From Limnephilus marmoratus (taxonomy: Eukaryota > Arthropoda > Insecta > Trichoptera > Limnephilidae), in the NCBI GenBank assembly GCA_917880885.1, contig OU862923.1:26551770-26615769 (forward strand): a stretch of DNA of 64,000 nt, read 5' to 3'. Of this stretch, positions 1 through 12,000 are shown piece after piece. Both the position numbers and the translations under genes were made by a program. Each line of letters opens with the position of its first letter. The stretch's first letter is position 1. The notes under the pieces are model-generated. The model worked only from the letters and a program-made list of their open reading frames with translations, made no database searches and was not told where the DNA came from.

Positions 1-1256
1 CTATCTCAACGGCCGTATTCTTAAACCAAAAGTATGAAAATTCGTAATCTTAAAAATGCGTAACCAAACCTAACCTAACGCTAGGTTTGTGTAACATGGT
101 TTGTACCCCTTTATACCGCCTGCTCGCGTCAATTTTAAAAAACATCCCTGTTTTCAAGTAGTTTAACGGCTACGCGAGGTTTGTGTAACATGGTTTGTGC
201 CCCTTTATACCGCCTGCTCACGTCCCTAACCTAACCTAACCTAACCTAACCTAACGCTAGGTTTGTGTAACATGGTTTGTGCCCCTTTATACCGCCTGCT
301 CGCGTCAATTTAAAAAAACAGCCTACGTTTTCAAGTAGTTTAGCGGCTACGCTAGGTTTGTGTAACATGGTTTGTGCCCCTTTATACCGCCTGCTCGCAT
401 CAATTTAAAAAAACAGCCTACGTTTTCAAGTAGTTTAGCGGCTACGCTAGGTTTGTGTAACATGGTTTGTGCCCCTTTATACCGCCTGCTCGCGTCACGG
501 CATAAAAACATCCCTGTTTTCAAGTAGTTTAGCGGCTACGCTAGGTTTGTGTAACATGGTTTGTGCCCCTTTATACCGCCTGCTCGCGTCACGGCAAAAA
601 ACATCCCTGTTTTCAAGTAGTTTAACGGCTACGCTAGGTTTGTGTAACATGGTTTGTGCCCCTTTATACCGCCTGCTCGCGTCACGGCAATAAAACATCC
701 CTGTTTTCAAATAGTTTAGCATCTACGCTGGGTTTATGTAACATGGTTTGTGATACAAAAGTGAGTAAAATTTATAAAGAATAAGTACTTAAAATATAAA
801 CGTGTTATTTTACGTTATTGATATTACTGGTTAATGGCAACACTTAATTTTGTGTGGTAAAAACATCTATGTTATCTTGTTTTCTATGGTCTTTGTACTA
901 CGTGTGTCAAGTCAAAATCAGCTTGCGAAATGAATATTTTCATGTGCATTTATGGAAAATTTTAAAGTCGTGTAATTCAGTTAATATTGCTTGCCGCCGC
1001 CTAATTCTTTCAGATTCGGATTCCCCGGCCCAAAGTTAGTATAAAAATAACTATTAGTTTGATTTTGTAGGAATCAGAATGTTTCCAAAATGGCTATTTT
1101 CCTGTATGCGTATAAAAAATTTTAAAGTCGTGTAACTCAGTTAATATTGCTTTCCGCCGCCTAATTCTTTCAGATTCGGTTTTTCCGGCCCATAATTAGT
1201 ATAAAAATAACTAGTTTTATTTTTTAGGAATTTCCCCCAAAAACCGAACTTTAGCC
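1..1256. mobile_element. Foldback element, left part cut by window edge
   Basis: It holds about seven tandem units of roughly 94 bp (1-760; marker gtttgtgtaacatggtttgt). A right arm follows that resembles the arms at 3657-4734 and 48484-49815. Part of the arm (about 920-1050) is repeated at about 1085-1215. The right end is accgaactttagcc near 1256. No protein is encoded; the long open frames across the repeats are by-products of the periodicity. Confidence 0.75.
225..254 (+). repeat. Short CCTAA array, six units
   Basis: Six perfect CCTAA units lie between two foldback core repeats. CCTAA is the insect telomere repeat (TTAGG on the other strand). Shorter runs occur near 61-80 and 34140-34155. 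Confidence 0.85.
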
Positions 1257-1595
1257 GGTTTCTGAATTTAATAGCCAATATTGTATGTTATCACTCAAAT
1301 CAAAACATATCTGGAAATTGTTGATCTTAGCGCTAGAACAAGTTTATCAGAATTCTAATTCTAAATGTAACCATTCTCTAACTCAAGCTGATTGAAGTGC
1401 ACGCTTGAAGAGAAGAAGCCCCCTATCATGAGATGTGAATGACCGAGCGTCAACTCAAAAAAAAAAAAAAATCACCGCCAAACCTTTATTCCCCTGTAAA
1501 GGAGGACTTAAGCATTAAAGAGCCGTTCGGACAGTATAGTAATAACTAAATACGTTCAATTGTGATGTTCAGACGCGTTTAGTTACTAATATATT
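1257..1595. other. Intergenic or intronic DNA without recognised genes
   Basis: It is AT-rich with a poly-A run near 1458 and shows nothing protein-like. It ends in the 8-base target duplication aatatatt (1588-1595) of the next element. Confidence 0.5.
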
Positions 1596-1867
1596 CAGTG
1601 GCGGCGTAAGGGGGGGGCGGAGGGGGCGGTCCGCCCCGGGTACCAAGCACCGAGGGGTGACAACCACAACTCACTCGAACAGCCAAAGAATTCGCACAAA
1701 ATCTCCCTCTATAAAGACATATCAATAAATAACTACCTACTCTTGTACCTAGCTACCTGCATATATACTTATACATATTTTGAAACGCATCGCTACTATA
1801 TTTTCTTTTTTTTTCGAATATAATTTCTATTTCCCTAAGAGAATGAATTCATGTTGCATTCATTCCT

Positions 1868-2134
1868 TAAGATGACATAGTCCCCGAGGATTTTTTTAAT
1901 TAAAGGGAGGAGAGGAGAGTTCTGGGAAGGAAAAGGGTTTAAGGGGTGGGTAGGAATTTGGAGTTCAGTGTGTCCTGGTCATCCGCCTCCAAGACCGAGT
2001 CAAACCTCACCCCATCAACCCGGGCACCCCTGCTAAATCACATAAAGTAGCGAACCACTTGGGGTGACCTATGGCAGAGGTGTCGGTTATCAAATAAAGG
2101 TTCCGGGGCGGCGGTACCCATCCCACCTCCCAAA
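1868..2134 (-). mobile_element. SINE-like family A copy (inverted), partial
   Basis: It shares with 20783, 28903, 36294 and 37250 the run of motifs ggagaggagagttctgggaa, ggttcagtgtgtc-like text, cacttggggtgacctatggc and the gcggtacccat-cctccc end. The hairpin end present in longer copies is missing here. Confidence 0.75.
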
Positions 2135-2214
2135 TTGTCTGATCTTATACCGCGCCTACCTAACATCGAGCGCGGTGTGAAATACTAATGAAAAATGTAA
2201 GTGTGTCCTTTAAA

Positions 2215-2440
2215 CGACTATCAGAGATAATATGGAGTGTTCATCACGACGCTCTAAAATCACTGAAGAATAATTATGAGATGGTTGTATCAACACTCGA
2301 AGAGATGTGTAATCCCAGCACAGCAAAGAAAGCGTCGAAACAAGAGAAGCAGCATTAACACTCATACCAACTTTGTGTGGCTTCAGTTTGCTACGCTATC
2401 TTTCTTTTTGGTGTGAAGTCCTAAAAGAAGCTTAACAGAC
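2215..2440 (+). pseudogene. hAT transposase remnant (ZMYM1-like)
   Basis: The frame reads RLSEIIWSVHHDALKSLKNN then YEMVVSTLEEMCNPS, stops at 2356, and goes on with VCYAIFLFGVKS before more stops. The pattern matches the central part of zinc-finger MYM-type hAT transposases. It is clearly inactive. Confidence 0.7.
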
Positions 2441-2995
2441 AAAAAAGTATATATAAAAATCGGGACTAACATTGGAAAAGTGTGTAATAAAAATTAAAGT
2501 TCTTAAAAATTAAAACTCTTTCAGTGTAAAAATCTGCTAGTTAGCTAATAATATGATTACACTGAGCGAGTTCACTAGCAGATAGCGAATACGCCGGCTC
2601 GTAGCTTAGTAAACTCGCTCAATGTAATGGAGGCTTGAGATTTTTTTAACAATATGTGTTTTGGTGGCTGCGTGTGAAAGAAGCTTTTCAGAGTTAAAAT
2701 TATTAAAATCGTACTTAAGGTCCACAATGAGCCAAGAGCGACTAACCAATCTTTACATTTTATCAACTGAAAGAGACAGGTAATAAATTAGGATAATGTG
2801 ATCGAATATATTAGTAAAATTAAGTCTCGTATGCATGTTTAGTATTTGGGGTTTTATTTTAAGTAGGGGTGCTCAATACAAAACCGCCCCGGGTGCCAAT
2901 CTACCCTACGCCGCCACTGAATATATTTGCCAAATGCGAATGGCTCTTTAGTTCTAATTTATACCTACATTCCGAATATATTGTTTTGATTGTAG

Positions 2996-3083
2996 ATGAG
3001 AATTTTGACATCAAACATGACAAGCAATTCCTCCTCTCTATGGCAAACAGAGGAAAGAATACCAACGGATCCCAGTTTTTTGT
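2996..3083 (+). CDS. Moca-cyp: Moca-cyp exon a: cyclophilin active-site segment
   Basis: The acceptor is tgtag before 2996 and the donor is gtaagt at 3084. The incoming phase needs one base (g) to make Asp. It reads [20 protein letters not shown] then KNTNGSQFF, and ends two bases into Val. It contains the residues matching Ala101, Asn102, Gln111 and Phe113 of cyclophilin A. No earlier exon was found in 1-2995. Confidence 0.95.
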
Positions 3084-6000
3084 GTAAGTATACAATAAAA
3101 GTGGTTAATATCATTTTAACTTTTTATCTCCTGCTGTCTATTTATTTTAGAACTTCATTCAAAACGATTGAAAAACTGAAATTATAAGAGAGAAAATAAA
3201 GGGTGAAATGCAGATCCTGCCAATGTCTGGGAATTTAATAAAAAGGCGCTTTCTCGATGAGAAAAGTGTGGAGAAGCTGAATAAAAAAAAAATTAAGGCG
3301 CGCTCGGCAAAATTGAGGGAGATACAGCCGTTTAAAGTATAAATAAAATTTCACTTCGTGAACTGATCTGATGAATCATGGGAAAGGGACAAACAACTTC
3401 CAACAGTTAGACTTTAACCTGGACACTTTAACATTGGCTCATCACAAATTGGATTTTCTATTATTTATTTTAACCCGGCGTCAATGACGTGAAAATAATT
3501 ACGCGCTCAATGACACCGGGTAACCGTGACCCGAATTTTATTGATGGTTTGTACCAAAACTGAAAGGGTTATCATGATTTTGAAAATTATTTACGGGTTC
3601 TTTGCTCACAAAAAAGAAATATAAATAATACTAGTATATTTTATAAATCAACTTTTGGCTGAAGTTCGGTTTAGGGGCGAGAGTCCTAGATCAAATTTTT
3701 TTTTTTATTTATACTAATTATGGGCTGGAAAATCCGAATCTGAAAGAATTAGGCGTCGGCAAGCAATGTTAACTGAATTACACGACTTTAAAATTTTCTA
3801 TAAACACAAAGGAAAACTTGTTATTTTGAATGCACTGACATTAGAAGTCATAGAAAAACCAGAAAGATGTTACACCACACAAAATTAAGTGTTGCCATTA
3901 AGCAATAACTAATTTAAGTAATTATTTTTTATAAATTTTACTCACTTTTGTATCACAAACCATGTTACATAAACCTAGCGTAGCCACTAAACTATTTGAA
4001 AACTGGGATGTTTTCTTGCCTTGACGCGAGTAGGCGCTATGAAGGGGGCACTTTCTTTTCTATCACAAACCATGTTACAAAAACCCAGCGTAGCCGCTAA
4101 ACTATTTGAAAACTGGGATGTTTTTTTGCCGTGACGCGAGTAGGCGCTACGAAGGGGGCACTTTCTTTTCCATCACAAACCATGTTACACAAACCTAGCG
4201 TAGCCGCTAAACTACTTGAAAACAGGGATGTTTTTTTGCCGTGACGCGAGTAGGCGCTACGAAGGGGGCACTTTCTTTTCTATCACAAACCACGTTACAC
4301 AAACCTAGCGTAGCCGCTAAACTACTTGAAAACTGGGATGTTTTTTTGCCGTGACGCGAGTAGGAGCTACGAAGGGGGCACTTTCTTTTCTCCACGTATC
4401 CGACAGGAACCCTTCGAGCCAAGCGAGTTTGACAAGGATACAACGGACGAAGAAGACTTGGTCGATTTATAAGGTATGTTTTTCTGCTTAATGGCAACAC
4501 TTAATTTTATGTGGTGTAACATCTTTCTTGTTTTTCTATGACTTGTAGTGTCAGAATGCGTTCAAAATGGCTTGTTTTCCTGTGTGTGTATAGAAAATTT
4601 TAAAGTCGTGTAATTCAGTTAATATTGCTTGCCGACGCCTAATTCTTTCGGATTCGGATTTTCCAGCCCATAATTAGTATAAATAAAAAAAAAAATTTGA
4701 TCTAGGACTCTCGCCCCTAAACCGAATTTTTTCCCAACTTTTTATTATCTTAGTAAGAAACACATGCAAAATTAACTATGAAAACATAACTATAGAATTT
4801 CGTTTCAACTATAGGACATATTTACCCGTTTTAACTTGACGCACGTGTATCTCCTTCCGCAAGCGGCGTCGCACTGAGCACGCCGGCGGTGCGGGTAGAA
4901 GGGGGTTGTATCTCCAGTTACTCAAGCGCTCAAGTCGAACGGTTGACAGGAAAAAAAAATATGGTCATTTTAATTCGCCTCGGGTCATTGTGGCCCAGCG
5001 TCATTGACACCGAGTTAAAAATGTTGTCAATTGTATGTATTACATTGTGCAATTACATTTTATTAGTAAACGTTTTCAACAATGACAAATTAACCTATTT
5101 ATTTTTTGTATACATATCTAGGAGATTTGGAAGTTGTTGAACGACAAAAAGTACCTACTACAAATTCATTATAGAGCAATGTAATCATACTCCTTTTTTA
5201 TTCAGCGAAGGTTGATAGAGAGGTTACAGGTTCGATTTATTTGATGGCTTATATGACGGCCGCCGTGGTCGAGGGGTAAGACTCGACTCGCAATCCGAAG
5301 ATCGCGGGTTCAAACGCGGCGTGAGCAAATAAATGTTATGTGATTAATTTGTGTTAATTCACAATTAATTAATTAAAAATAATATAAAGTGTATTTGTGG
5401 CACGTTCCAGAGTGGAAGATACTATAGATAAGATAAGACCACCATTCAGAATTAAATGTTGCTTGAAATGGCTTTAGCCATGTTTGGTGGCCAGATCTGT
5501 GAATAGCCAGGTACTTTCTCACCTTCCTCTTCCCCATCTCTTTCCCTTCCTCACTACCTTCAGCCCCACAACATACCCCAATCGGGGATGCCATAGTCTC
5601 ACTGGCTCCAGAGGGGAGCAGTTGGGACGTTCTTGTGTGTTATTCACATTAAAAAAATATAAACAGTAGAATTCGGATATAACGACTTCGCTTATAACGG
5701 CTTACCGTTTTTAGCAACGACAATGTAAATTCAAGTTAGGTTTCGTAGTTAGGTACTAGGAAAACATATCCGTTTAGTATGACTCCGTTTTAGGCGACCA
5801 ACTGCTTAAAGCGACCTATTTTAATGATAATTTGTTCGGTTAGAACGACACGCAGTGTTTAGTTCACAAATCCTACGCACCAATTCCTCGCCGCCCCGCG
5901 CCTCGCCTACTCCGCACGCCCGGGTACTCCCCGCGCGCTAAACCTATCCTTAGCACGCGTAAATCAGTCAGTGTTTATCATCTATTGTGACTTGGTTAAA

Positions 6001-9000
6001 AGCTCGACACAATATGTTCCATGAAGGAAAAGTGTTTTTCAATTGAAGAAAAAGGTGCTATATTACACTGTTATACTGTTATTGGAGCCGGTGAGTCAAA
6101 TGTAACCCTAGCGAAGGAGTTAGGCGTGTCTCATGTAAAAGCAAGCTTAAATTATCCGGCCGTTTTGTGTGTCGTCCGGTTAGTACGTCAAAGTTTGGTA
6201 AATATTCGGAACAAACGTTTTTTTTATTTATTTTATTTTTTTTTTATTAGTAATAGAAGGTACATAAATTACAAATAAATTTTATACAGTAATTAATTAC
6301 ATAGTAGAATATTTGATGTACCCCCATAATTAAGCAAGGCTTGTGTGTATGGGGGGGTGTTATTGTATTGCTTTTTTAATATCATTCAGTTTAAGTTTCA
6401 AAGTTGTCAACGGTTATGTAACGGGATTGTGTATGTTATCTTTACTTTAAAAAACAGCCTACGTTTTTGAATGGTTTGTCTGGCAAAGCAGGGTTTGTGT
6501 AGCGGGCTTGTGTATATTATCTTAATTTTAAAAGTTTTATAAATAAAACTGCAAACAGAGTGATTTGACAGTGTGAAAGCAAATTTTCAATTTACGTAAA
6601 TAAAATTAAAAATGTAACATTTTCAACCTCCCCCAATTTAAATAGTTGTCTTTTATGGTAATTAAGAAGAATCTAAAAGTTTTATAAAAAAAAAGTGCAT
6701 ATTAACCGTTGACGTTTGTTCCGAACAATTACCCAAAGTATCGCCGGCCCCTTAAGGGTCGTTATATCCGGATTCTACTGTATATTTGAGTAGGAAGGTT
6801 AAGGGTTTGAGTCCCACTGCCTCTGTAACTAAAATTATGTTTGCTTTATAATTTTGATGCAGTCAATAAAACATCTCTACAGTTCCCGTCTATTGAGCAT
6901 CTTTTATTATAAAAATAGTTTGTAAAACACCTACGGATGTCGCCTATGTATTGCCAACTAAAACATTTGTGATTTATTTCAGGCCTTGTTTGTTATAACA
7001 ACAATTGTCTTCTCTTATTTAGTTGCCATTATTTTTGCATATTATCATGAACAGAACAATAAAGTGTAACTGGTCGGACTATGGAGCCGGCACATACCTG
7101 ATGTGATGATAACCATTTTGTCTCAATTTTTGTGATGACAATCATTTTCTCTCAATTGTTTGTTTTGAAGACAACCATCTTCTCTCAATATCTGACATTT
7201 TTGCATATTCTCATGAACAGAACAATAAAGTGTTGTATAACAGGCCTTGCAATGGAGCCGGTACACCTGATGACAACCATTTTCTCTCAGTTGTTGTGAT
7301 GACAATAATTTTCTCTCAATATGTGTCTGCTGGGTGTTGTATATCCTATATCCTCATGAACAGAGCATTAACGTGATTTGCGCTGTGGGTAAATTTTTGA
7401 GATCGCTGGCAATTACGCACTTTTTATTGAAAAAATCTTTTGATTCACCTTAATTACATTAAAAGACAACTATTTGCATTGGGGGAAGTGGAAAATATTT
7501 TTGTGTAACATGGTTTGTGATACAAAAGAAAGTGCCCCTTTATAACGCCTACTCGCATCAAGGCAAGAAAAACATCCCAGTTTTCAAGTAGTTTAGCAGC
7601 TACGCTAGGTTTGTGTAATATGGTTTGTGATTCTGGCGTACAATCTCACAAGACGAAAGCTAATTTTAATTTTACGTAATCGAAATTTAGAATGAAATAT
7701 TTTCCACTTCCCCCAATGCAAATAGTTGCCTTTTAATGTAATTAAGGTGAATCAAAAGGTTTTTTTTTTTAAAAGTGCATGTTAACCGTTGCCAGCTATC
7801 CCCAAAAATTAATGTGCTGTGTAACAGGCCAGGCAGTGGTGCCGGCACTGTGTGCACACGTCTGATGTGACGACAACCGTTTTTTCTCAATATGTGTCTA
7901 CTGTGTGTTATGTATCCTCATCAACAGAGCATTAATGTGATTTGTGCTGTGTAACAGGCCAGGCAGTGGTGCCGGCATTGTGTGCACACGTCTGATGTGA
8001 TGACAACTGTTTTTTCTCAATATCTGTCTACTGTGTGTTATGTATCCTCATGAACAGAGCATTAATGTGATTTGTGTTGTGTAACAGGCCGGGCAGTGGT
8101 GCCGGCACTGTGTGCACACGTCTGATGTGATGACAACCATCTTCTCTCAATATGTGTCCATTGTGTTTGTTGTAGAACAACACAGCCCGCGCCCCATCTC
8201 GACAAGTGAGTCCAAAATACATACCTTTACTCTGCATTACCTAATTTTATATGTTTTTGTATAAAACTGTCTAAGGGCTAAATCTAAAAATTTATAGACT
8301 AGCGGACCACCTCTTCTTTAAAGATAATGCTTATATTGTCGCCGTTTAGGCAGAAGTCACCAGCCCACATATGTACAAGTTTTGATATATCTAAATTTGA
8401 ATTTTAGAGGAATAATCTTATATCAATGCTTTTAATTTTTTTCTATTGTGCGGGTAGATAAAACTTTGAAATTTCTTTTTGCTTTAAAATTTGCAGTATC
8501 TCAAAAATGTATGGTGGTTTGGTGACTTGCAAGAACGGCGACGATATGTGCAGTAAAATCCGCTTATGATTTAACATTATTAGTTTTCATGCTTGGTTTT
8601 TTCTTTCCTTGAAAACTGACGAGCTATTCCGTTTTTTTTGTGAGAACGAGATCAATATCGCGCGAGAACTCCTGTCAGATTTGTGTCATTTTCAATGGCT
8701 GTTATTTGCTTTTTCTTCGGGCCGATGTCAGAATTTCAGCTTTGAGCTGTCATGTATGTTAGTTTAGGTCGTTTTAAACACACATTCCTGCAAGTATGCA
8801 TGCTTATCTGAGATCTATGTCGATCGAGATAGGTCTCGGGCGAGATCTCTTGTCAGATTTGTGGGATTTTATATCGCTGTTAAATGAATAAATAAGGATG
8901 CATACTTGCAGGAATGTGTGTTTAAAACGACCTAAACTAACATACATGACAGCTCAAAGCTGAAATTCTGACATTGGCCTGTAGAAAAAGCAAATAACAG

Positions 9001-12000
9001 AGAATGAAAATGACACAAATCTGACGGGAGTTCTCGCGCGATATCGATCTTGTTCTCACAAAAAATACGGAATAGCTCGTCAGATATTAAAAAATGCCCT
9101 AATTTGAAATCCTCATTTGAAAAACTTTGTATTCCCTTGAAATACCATATAAGACGCCTTTAGTATGAAAACTTTGAAATTTGTTTTTAATTAAGTTTTA
9201 AGTTCAATGTCCCGATTATTGGCACATGTAAATGGACATCATTTTTCATGGTTATTGTGGTTTCAGTGTCCACGTGGTGTTCGGAGCCGTGGTGTCGGGG
9301 CAGGCGCTGGTCCGACAAGTGGAGATGTTGCCGGTGGACCGCAATGCCCGCCCTCTGCAGGATGCCGTGGTCACCAACTGCGGCCAGCTGGTTAAACTCA
9401 CCAAAGGTAATAAACCCCACAGTAAAACTTCTCTTCCACAAGTTTCTGGGCATTTGACAAGTAGACATAGATAATAGAAACCAAGGAAGATATGGCATGG
9501 AAACGTGCAGACTGTAGCTAACCTACAACACACTGCACAGACTAATGAAGCAATGGAGATTGAGAGCTATTTACTTTATTTATTTGTTCATTTGTGTTTA
9601 TTATAATATTACATTATAGATAATGTAATCTAATACACTGTAAAAGTCATTAGACAGAGTTATAATAACAAAATAACAAAAATTAATAACAAAAGTTATT
9701 TTACGACACTGGAGCTACAAGATGAGAGATTACATAATAAAATATTATTATTATATAATGAGCAGGCAGCATTCTGCTGATGCGCTCATCTAATTTCACA
9801 ATAGTTTGACTGTAAATGAGTAGTTTTAATTTTTAACTAAGTTAGTACTTTCTTCACTCCAAATATGAATCTAATAGCAATAGAGCTTTGAATTGGTTTA
9901 TATTAGTTGCATCGATGACGTGTTGTGGGAGTTTGTTCCAAGCATCCACCACTCTATTTGCAAGGAAGTGTTTTCTCGGATTAGATGCAAAGGGCATTTT
10001 GGTAATTTTTTTTGAGTGTCCACAGAGAATTATATTTTTATTAGTAGTGAAGATTCCTTGGATGCCAGGGCAGCTGTAATGTCCAGATAAAATTTTGAAA
10101 TTCTCTATCCAGTCACCCCTTTCTCTTCTTTCTTTTAAGGTTGGTAATCTTAGTTCCTTGAGTCTATCTTCATATCGCCGATCTTTCAAAGCTCTTGATA
10201 TTTTAGTGAAACGTCTCTGTACTCCCTCTATCAGATTTATATCCTTTGCGAAGTAAGGACTCCATATTTGGAAAGCATGTTCCAGGAGAGGTCGCTCGTA
10301 TGTTTTGTATATTTTTAACATCATGTCCGGTGTTAGGTCAAGGAATGTTTGAATGTTTTCCTGATTAAATATGTTAGTGAGTTTGCTCTTTTCACAATCC
10401 CAGCGATGTGCGGTTCCCATTTTAAATCTTGTGATATGGTAACTCCTAAGTCTTGTTGTAATGTCATTGCTTTTAGTGGCGTTCCATTAAGTCTGTATGC
10501 AAGTGTAGGGTTAGTTTTTCCAACATGTAGAGGACAGTGCATTTTTCGATATTGAGTTTTAGAAGCCAATCGTTTGTCCATTGATATATTTCATTTAAAT
10601 CGTTTTGCAGTTGGTTGTGATGTGTGTGAGGGTTGACATAGAATTTTGTATCATCTGCGAAGCAGCTGGAGTCTGATTTTATTGTATTGTGCAGGTCCGT
10701 GATGTACAAAATAAACAGAACTGGACCGAGAACTGATCCTTGAGGTACACCACTGGTCACGTTTCGCTCAGATGACAGTTGGTTGCTAATTCGAACTTGT
10801 AACTTTCTCTCAGTGAGGAAGGATTTGATCCATTCGAGAAGTCGTCCTCTTATGCCTAGGAATTTAAGTTTAGCCAACAGTCTATTGGTTGGAACAGTAT
10901 CGAAGGCTTTCTCAAAGTCGAGATACATTATGCCATTATATCACATTCATTTATGCTTGGAAGGGTGCAGGGTTTGTTCGTATGATTTACTCTATGAAAA
11001 AGCCATTAATTGAGGGAAATATGGTTTGACCATAAATTTGGATCCATGAAAGTAGGGAATTTAAATTCCGGGATTCCGATGAATGACACATCGTCGCCTC
11101 AGTTCTTATTTATCCAACAGACCATTTTAGTTGTTGATCATTCTCCACTTTAAAATTAAAAACTAAGTATAAAAAATGATAGCTAATCACTTCACTAAGA
11201 ATTATTTAAACTAACGAGACCTTTACCTTTACGGAAATAGCTTTATCTTAAACACCTTTCATAATGTTTCATTGAAATAATGAAAGAAAACCTTCTCCTC
11301 CTGTAAAATTTTCTAATGGTCTGTTGGACAAATACGAACTAAGGCGACGACATACTCAGACTGAGATGGCTCGAGTCTGACATGATTGCATTTTAAATCT
11401 TTTGTCCATTGATATATTTCATTTAAATCGTTTTGCAGTTGGTTGTGATGTGTGTGTGGGTTGGTGTTGTCAGGAAGGAATTTTTCATCATCGGTTGATG
11501 TCATGGCGTCTAATTGCCAAGGGTGAATGTGTTTCCGCCTTTTGTGGCAGTCAGACCGGTAGACTCTTGAGCGGCACCACGTGGAAGAGGATATCTCTCA
11601 CTCCAATATGTCACTTTTGTCCAATCGCTAGTATTGTTGATTGGCAAATCGCGAGAGGAAGTTTGTCCTGTGGCAGAGCGGGTGATACTGGGGATAGAGG
11701 ACGAGGCTTTGGGAACATTCATAGTAGTTTGAGTCACTACCGACAATAATGAAGCAGAAGACGCCGCTGCAGCAGACGTGGAAGCCGGTTGAAGAATTGA
11801 ACCAGTTATTTATTTGCAAAAACAACATAAAACCAATACATAATAAATACAGTTAAAGTAAAAGTTGTGGAATCCTACTATTTTCTAACCCTTTTTGCAG
11901 CAGATCACGTGTTCATTTTGAAGGCTGAACACCACTCGCAGGCAAAAAGGGTTGGGGCGGCCGATTCCGCTGACTACAGTTGCTAAGACAATAGTGGGAC

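Larger units (their letters stand above)
1596..2919. mobile_element. hAT element with ZMYM1-type transposase remnant
   Basis: The ends are CAGTGGCGGCGTA and its inverse TACGCCGCCACTG. They are flanked by a perfect 8-base duplication aatatatt (1588-1595 and 2920-2927), the hAT hallmark. It carries a broken transposase piece at 2215-2440 and a nested SINE-like copy at 1868-2134. Confidence 0.88.
5664..6780 (+). mobile_element. pogo/Tigger-type element with nested foldback
   Basis: The ends CAGTAGAATTCGGATATAACG and the inverse CGTTATATCCGGATTCTACTG match two other copies here (17269, 57668). A TA follows the right end. A transposase HTH remnant lies at 6021-6168 and a second inverted-repeat element at 6205-6725. 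Confidence 0.82.

Noticed and set aside
469..693. Open frame across foldback repeats
   Set aside because: It exists only because the repeat unit lacks stops in one frame; the same peptide repeats with the DNA unit.
1..770. CRISPR-like array
   Set aside because: The units are long tandem copies without unique spacers, and the genome is animal.
1257..2995. Search for the N-terminal cyclophilin exon
   Set aside because: No frame with the expected motifs (for example FHR..K.FM.QGGD) was found, so the earlier exons must lie outside the window.
5262..5330. Possible tRNA gene
   Set aside because: A- and B-box-like parts are present, but the body that follows is shared with other SINE copies and the arms do not fold into a clean cloverleaf by eye.
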